The notes beneath the pieces are model-generated. The model did no database searches. It was not told where the DNA came from and was given only the letters and a program-made list of their open reading frames with translations. The position numbers and the translations under genes are program-made. A stretch of 24,472 bases of DNA from an uncultured Anaerovibrio sp. (lineage in GTDB: Bacteria; Bacillota; Negativicutes; Selenomonadales; Selenomonadaceae): positions 1 to 24,472 of the forward strand of contig CAAGDY010000291.1 of NCBI GenBank assembly GCA_900768695.1, given 5' to 3'. Position 1 is the stretch's first letter; the number at the start of each line of letters is the position of its first letter. Positions 20,711 through 24,472 of the stretch are shown piece by piece.

Positions 20711-21332
20711 GGCATTTGGAGAAACCGTCTATATGGTGGCGGTGTCCATGCTGATTGCTACAGTCATAGGTATTCCGCTGGGAGTGCTTCTGCACACCAC
20801 CAACAAGAATCAGATTTTGGAGTGCATGGTTCTGAACAAGACCCTGGGCGCGGTGGTTAATGCGGTGCGTTCTGTTCCGTTTGTTATCCTCATGGTGGCG
20901 ATAATTCCGTTGACGCGGCTGATTGTGGGCAGCTCAATCGGCACTACTGCGGCTATGGTGCCGTTGGTGCTGGCTTCCGTGCCATTTATCGGCAGGCAGG
21001 TTGAGACGTCCCTGCGGGAGATTCCGGAGGGAATTGTGGAGGCGGCCCAGTCCATGGGCGCTACGCCGATGCAGATTATCAGCAGGGTGCTTTTGCCGGA
21101 GGCTATGCCGAATATCGTGGCTCAGCTGACGACGGTTGTCATCAGCCTTGTAGGTGAATCCGCCATGGCAGGCGCTATCGGTGGCGGCGGTCTGGGCGAC
21201 CTGGCTATCCGCTACGGCTATCAGCGTTTCCGGCCTGATATAATGATTGCTACGGTAGTGGTGCTGATTGTGATGGTGCAGCTGGTGCAGTTTGCAGGCA
21301 ACGCCCTGGCCAGGCGGCTGGATAAGAGATAA
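20679..21332 (+). CDS. metI: Methionine ABC importer permease MetI
   Basis: 217-residue inner-membrane permease with five predicted helices. The family signature is strong: NAVRSVPFVILMVAIIPLTRLIVGSSIGTTAAMVPL, then EIPEGIVEAAQSMGATPMQIISRVLLPEAMPNI, the EAA coupling loop that contacts MetN, and VGESAMAGAIGGGGLGDLAIRYGYQRF. ATG 20679 lies 9 bases after GGAGG (20665-20669) inside the end of metN; TTG 20673 is in frame but too close to the SD. Overlap with metN indicates translational coupling. Confidence 0.95.
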   Translation: MSADMIPLISKAFGETVYMVAVSMLIATVIGIPLGVLLHTTNKNQILECMVLNKTLGAVVNAVRSVPFVILMVAIIPLTRLIVGSSIGTTAAMVPLVLASVPFIGRQVETSLREIPEGIVEAAQSMGATPMQIISRVLLPEAMPNIVAQLTTVVISLVGESAMAGAIGGGGLGDLAIRYGYQRFRPDIMIATVVVLIVMVQLVQFAGNALARRLDKR

Positions 21333-21462
21333 GTTTATGAATACATACATATCCATGTATATATTTGTATGATAAATGCTCCTGTAAGATGATACCGTGC
21401 AGGAAATTTTGTTCACAGCCTCTTCGGAGGAGAAATAATGTTTTTATTAAGGGGGAATATTC
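21333..21462. other. metI-metQ spacer with small hairpins
   Basis: The 130-base spacer holds a weak A+T-rich hairpin, ATACAT-atcc-ATGTAT (21345-21360), and a very stable mini-hairpin, CCTC-TTCG-GAGG (21419-21430). Neither has a T-run directly after it, so they may act as mRNA stabilisers or weak attenuators that set the MetQ:MetNI ratio. Confidence 0.4.
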
Positions 21463-22275
21463 ATGAAGAAATTATTAGCGGTTCTTGCGGCTATGGCCGT
21501 AGCAGTTCTGGCATTGGCAGGCTGTGGCAGCAACGAGAAGGCTGCCAGTGAAACCAAGGTCCTAAAAGTCGGCGCTACTGCCGTGCCTCATGCCGAGATT
21601 CTGGAGCAGATTAAGGATGATTTGAAGGCACAGAATATTGACCTGCAGATTGTGGAGTTCAACGATTATGTACAGCCTAACCTTGCCCTCAACGACAAGG
21701 AGCTGGATGCTAACTATTTCCAGCATGCACCTTATTTGGAGAATTTCATCAAGGAGCATCCGGAGGTAAAGGCCGCCAATGCAGCAGGTATTCATATTGA
21801 GCCGATGGGCATTTATTCCCACAAGGTAAAGAGCCTGGCCGAGATAAAGGATGGCGCTTCGGTAGCTATTCCTAATGACCCGACCAATGGCGGACGTGCC
21901 CTGATTCTTTTGAGCAAGGCCGGCATTATCAAGCTGAAGGATGACAGCAATATTGCCGCTACCGTTCAGGATGTAGTGGAGAACCCGAAGAACCTCAAGT
22001 TCCAGGAGCTGGAGGCGGCACAGGTGCCTCGTGCCATTGATGATGTAGAGCTGGCTGTAATCAACAGCAACTTTGCTATGCAGGTTAAGCTGAATCCTGT
22101 TAAGGACAGCCTGTTTATTGAGGATTCCACTTCTCCGTATGTGAATATTGTCGCTGTACGCACCGGTGATGAGGAGCGTCCTGAGATTAAGGCGCTTGTA
22201 AAGGCACTGCAGTCCGACAAGGTAAAGAAGTTTATCGAGGAGAAGTACAACGGCGCAGTGGTAGCTGCTTTCTAA
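21463..22275 (+). CDS. metQ: Methionine-binding lipoprotein MetQ
   Basis: 270-residue substrate-binding lipoprotein of the NLPA/MetQ family. The signal peptide ends LALAGC (C21 lipidated). The mature part starts VLKVGATAVPHAEILEQIKDDL and continues EFNDYVQPNLALNDKELDANYFQHAPYLENF, IHIEPMGIYSHKVKSLAEIKDGASVAIPNDPTNGGRALILL and DDVELAVINSNFAMQ, all characteristic of methionine-binding members. The SD is AAGGGGGAA about 7 bases before ATG. It is last in metNIQ, followed by a terminator. Confidence 0.95.
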   Translation: MKKLLAVLAAMAVAVLALAGCGSNEKAASETKVLKVGATAVPHAEILEQIKDDLKAQNIDLQIVEFNDYVQPNLALNDKELDANYFQHAPYLENFIKEHPEVKAANAAGIHIEPMGIYSHKVKSLAEIKDGASVAIPNDPTNGGRALILLSKAGIIKLKDDSNIAATVQDVVENPKNLKFQELEAAQVPRAIDDVELAVINSNFAMQVKLNPVKDSLFIEDSTSPYVNIVAVRTGDEERPEIKALVKALQSDKVKKFIEEKYNGAVVAAF

Positions 22276-22290
22276 TCCAGGTCAGAGGTG

Positions 22291-22330
22291 AATGCTTAGA
22301 TTGTCTTTTTAGATGGTCTAAGCATTTTTT
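22291..22330 (+). terminator. Terminator of metNIQ
   Basis: AATGCTTAGA (22291-22300) and TCTAAGCATT (22317-22326) are perfect 10-base arms followed by TTTT, 16 bases after the metQ stop. Confidence 0.85.
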
Positions 22331-22492
22331 CGTTGAAAGGGAAATAATGTCAAGTGTTTGAAATTGTGTGAAAATAGTTTTAAAAATAAAGAATGACAGC
22401 GTAAATATAGGGAATCTGTCTTATTTTAGAGGGATGGATGGCGTATTAGTAGTAAACGGTAATAAAAATCTCGTTTTTCTTATTATTTTTGG
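22331..22492. other. A+T-rich intergenic stretch upstream of the glp promoter
   Basis: No gene or RNA is recognised. The sequence is A+T-rich with no convincing hairpin. Confidence 0.3.
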
Positions 22493-22521
22493 TTGACTTC
22501 TTGAAGATGTTGGGGTAATAT
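22493..22521 (+). promoter_or_regulatory. Housekeeping promoter for glpAB
   Basis: TTGACT (22493-22498), 17 bp, TAATAT (22516-22521). Predicted start is near 22528, giving an mRNA leader of about 170 bases that contains the Fur-like dyad at 22591-22618. Confidence 0.7.
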
Positions 22522-22590
22522 ATGTGTGTAGATGAAATTTTGTTGCGGTTGAAATTTTACAATGTGCAATCGGAAGAAAATTCTAATGTG

Positions 22591-22618
22591 AGATAATAGT
22601 TATTGATAATAATTATTC
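22591..22618 (+). promoter_or_regulatory. Fur/PerR-family-like operator upstream of glpA
   Basis: TGATAAT-a-ATTATTC (22604-22618) matches the 7-1-7 Fur-type consensus TGATAATnATTATCA at 12 of 14 defined positions. A second, weaker overlapping copy, AGATAAT-a-GTTATTG (22591-22605), matches at about 10 of 14. Overlapping 7-1-7 dyads are typical of Fur boxes. It lies about 80 bases before the glpA start and downstream of the predicted transcription start, so a bound protein would act as a roadblock or control an unrecognised closer promoter. Confidence 0.5.
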
Positions 22619-22698
22619 GTTGAATATCCTTTGGTCTTATGCTTTATCTCATAAGGGGCTGCGGTCTCTGTGTGTATTATAGAAAATGGGGGATTGTT

Positions 22699-24324
22699 AT
22701 GGTAAAGGACAAGGCTACGGTTGTCATCGTCGGTGGCGGTGCTACAGGCGTTGGTATCCTGCGCGACCTGTCGATGCGCGGTATTGATGCACTCTTGATT
22801 GAGAAGCTGGACATGGTAAATGGTGCCAGCTCCCGTTATCATGGCCTGTTGCACAGCGGTGCCAGGTATGCTGTAAAGGATCAGGAGGCAGCAAGGGAGT
22901 GTATTGAAGAGAACACTATCCTGCGCCGTATCGGCAAGTCCTGTGTTGAGGCTACTACCGGTATGTTTGTACAGGTTGAGGGTGATGACCCTGATTTCGT
23001 TGAGCCGTGGTTGAAGGGCTGCAAGGAAAGCGGTATCCCAACTCGTGAAATCAGCAAGGAAGAGGCTTTGCGCATTGAACCTAATCTTTCCCGCAAGCTG
23101 GTTGTTGCTTACGAAGTTCCGGATGGAGCCATTGACGGCTTCCGCATGTCCTGGCAGAATCTGCAGTCTGCGGCCCGTTATGGCGGACGCTACAAGACCT
23201 ATACGGAGCTGGTTGGCGTAAATATTGAGAATGCAACAGTAAAGAGCATTACTGTTCGCGATAATGTTACGAAGGAAGAGTACGAGATTGAGTGCGAGAT
23301 TCTGGTAAATGCCGCAGGTCCATGGGCAGGACAGGTGGCACAGATGGCAGGCCTTGAGTGCAACGTAAGTCCTTCCAAGGGAACGTTGATTGCATTTAAT
23401 CAGCGCATTTCCAACCGCGTTGTGAACCGCCTGCGCAAGCCTTCTAACGGTGATATCTTCGTACCGCATGGTTCTATTACCATTCTGGGAACTTCCTCCA
23501 TCACCATTCCTGACCCGGAAGATACATCTACTTCCTGGGATGAGGTTGAGGAACTGATGAAGACTGGCGAGGGCGTATTCGAGCATCTGCGCGATTATCG
23601 TATTCTCCGCGTGTTTGCAGGCTCCCGTCCGCTGTATGTGCCGAAGGGTGCCGAGGGTGGCCGTAATGCTTCCCGCGGCTTCGTAACCCTTGACCATGAG
23701 AAGGAAGACGGACTGAAGGGCATGATGACCATCTGCGGCGGCAAGTTTACGACCTACCGCCTGATGGCAGAGAAATTCTGTGATGTACTGGCTCCGAAGC
23801 TGAACAATACGGCGAAGTGCCGCACTGCTGATGAGGATTTGGTGCCGGAGGTACCGGAGGCAGAGAAGAAGGCCGCCCGTCAGTATTTCCCATCTTACGG
23901 CGTAAATCTTGCTGCAACCCGTCTGGGTGTTGACAAGTTCGGTGATGTGGTAAAGACGCTGAAGGAACAGCCTGAGAGTCGTGAGGTTCTCTGCGAGTGC
24001 GAGAACGTTACTATGGCCGAGATTCAGCGTATTGCTGATGAGCCTACCAGCCACAGCGTGGCAGATGTGAGAAGAAGGACCCGCATGGGTATGGGCACCT
24101 GCCAGGGCAACTACTGTGCGCTGCGCAGTGCCGCTGTTGCCAACAAGCTCTTCAAGAACAAGCTGGAGGACTGTGGCGATTCCTTGTCGGATATGAAGAA
24201 TTTCCTCCAGGCCAGATGGAAGGGCATTACCCCTGTTATGGCGGGCAAGACTCTCCGCGAGGCAGAGATGACAAGAGGTATGTACGAGCTGTTGTTTAAC
24301 GTAAATGGGGGTAGACGAGGATGA
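22699..24324 (+). CDS. glpA: Anaerobic glycerol-3-phosphate dehydrogenase subunit A
   Basis: 541-residue FAD-containing catalytic subunit that oxidises sn-glycerol 3-phosphate to dihydroxyacetone phosphate and passes electrons toward menaquinone with GlpB and GlpC. The FAD-binding Rossmann motif is VVIVGGGATGVG (glycines 12-17); SRYHGLLHSGARYA and VNAAGPWAGQVA are classical for the family. The C-terminal BFD-like domain carries C432, C434, C468 and C473 (CEC and CQGNYC) for a [2Fe-2S] cluster, distinguishing GlpA from aerobic GlpD. Length equals the usual size. The start is ATG 22699 after GGGGGA; the frame opens upstream at 22639 but without an SD. The ATGA overlap with glpB marks an operon. 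A housekeeping promoter and a Fur-like dyad lie upstream. Confidence 0.95.
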   Translation: MVKDKATVVIVGGGATGVGILRDLSMRGIDALLIEKLDMVNGASSRYHGLLHSGARYAVKDQEAARECIEENTILRRIGKSCVEATTGMFVQVEGDDPDFVEPWLKGCKESGIPTREISKEEALRIEPNLSRKLVVAYEVPDGAIDGFRMSWQNLQSAARYGGRYKTYTELVGVNIENATVKSITVRDNVTKEEYEIECEILVNAAGPWAGQVAQMAGLECNVSPSKGTLIAFNQRISNRVVNRLRKPSNGDIFVPHGSITILGTSSITIPDPEDTSTSWDEVEELMKTGEGVFEHLRDYRILRVFAGSRPLYVPKGAEGGRNASRGFVTLDHEKEDGLKGMMTICGGKFTTYRLMAEKFCDVLAPKLNNTAKCRTADEDLVPEVPEAEKKAARQYFPSYGVNLAATRLGVDKFGDVVKTLKEQPESREVLCECENVTMAEIQRIADEPTSHSVADVRRRTRMGMGTCQGNYCALRSAAVANKLFKNKLEDCGDSLSDMKNFLQARWKGITPVMAGKTLREAEMTRGMYELLFNVNGGRRG

Positions 24325-24472
24325 GCAAATCTGATGTAGTTGTTATCGGCAACGGCGTGGCAGGTCTGATGGCTGCGTTGGTCAGCGCCGATGAGGGTAA
24401 GAAGGTGACATTGCTGTCCTATGGTGCCGGTACATTTCCGTTGAACAGTGGTGTAATTGATATTCTTGGTTA
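24321..24472 (+). CDS. glpB: Anaerobic glycerol-3-phosphate dehydrogenase subunit B, N-terminal fragment (runs off the window)
   Basis: The ATG overlaps the glpA stop by four bases (ATGA) and follows GACGAGG. The 50 visible codons begin MSKSDVVVIGNGVAGLMAAL, a Rossmann FAD/NAD fold with GNGVAG, and continue KKVTLLSYGAGTFPLNSGVIDIL, matching the GlpB N-terminus (the LNSGVIDILG stretch is typical). GlpB is the flavin subunit that couples GlpA to the membrane anchor GlpC. The rest of the gene lies beyond the window. Confidence 0.9.
   Translation, partial: MSKSDVVVIGNGVAGLMAALVSADEGKKVTLLSYGAGTFPLNSGVIDILG

Noticed and set aside
21438..21462. Small ORF starting ATG 21438 behind GGAGGAG before metQ
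   Set aside because: It runs out of frame into metQ and encodes no recognisable peptide; metQ has its own strong SD at AAGGGGGAA.
22600..24054. Minus-strand ORF of 484 codons opposite glpA
   Set aside because: Antisense of a clearly conserved enzyme; no domain, no SD.
1..24472. CRISPR array, tRNA or rRNA genes
   Set aside because: No regularly spaced direct repeats of CRISPR type and no cloverleaf or rRNA core sequence were noticed on reading the window.

Overview
The window looks like chromosome from a diderm Firmicute of the class Negativicutes (Selenomonas / Anaerovibrio / Mitsuokella type). The reasons are strong purine-rich Shine-Dalgarno sites with frequent GTG and TTG starts as in Firmicutes, combined with a large outer-membrane autotransporter and periplasmic adaptor proteins that only make sense in a cell with two membranes. 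This placement is an inference from gene content; no rRNA or other marker gene is present.

Layout. Bases 1-618 are the 3' end of a tyrosine-recombinase integrase, the edge of an integrated element, followed by an A+T-rich stretch with short repeats. Bases 960-2793 hold a flavin-reductase-like protein and an M18 aminopeptidase. Bases 3060-3322 contain no ORF but look like a free-standing structured small RNA with its own promoter and terminator. On the minus strand, 6256-3439 encodes a lipoprotein / permease / ATPase importer of the TrpXYZ type, with an internal terminator after the lipoprotein gene. Bases 6609-10319 encode an autotransporter whose passenger carries a zinc-protease-like motif. 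Bases 10399-19228 form a peptide-export locus of the NHLM type: a truncated VirK/YbjX-like ORF, a Nif11-leader double-glycine precursor, two periplasmic adaptors, a C39-peptidase ABC exporter, a second ABC exporter, an ECF sigma factor and a second short precursor-like gene. Directly downstream lie two degenerate in-frame copies of a leader/core junction. Bases 19652-22275 are the methionine importer metNIQ. Bases 22699-24472 are glpA and the start of glpB (anaerobic glycerol-3-phosphate dehydrogenase).

How the parts may work together. The most interesting region is about 6500-19490. A shared promoter-like motif, TGTAA(C/T) - 16 bp - CGTATAA, lies upstream of the autotransporter and of the second precursor, and a close variant (17 bp spacer) lies upstream of the VirK-like/Nif11 unit. 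These are plausible targets of the ECF sigma factor encoded in the same locus, which would tie the autotransporter, both precursors and the exporter into one regulon. The variant promoter sits inside a 14-bp inverted repeat built so that read-through RNA from the autotransporter would terminate or mask the ribosome-binding site, while RNA started at the local promoter would not. The small RNA at 3095-3322 has four CCCCT motifs, one of which shows a 10-bp perfect complement to the ribosome-binding site of the second ABC exporter. All regulatory claims come from reading the sequence by eye and have not been tested computationally.
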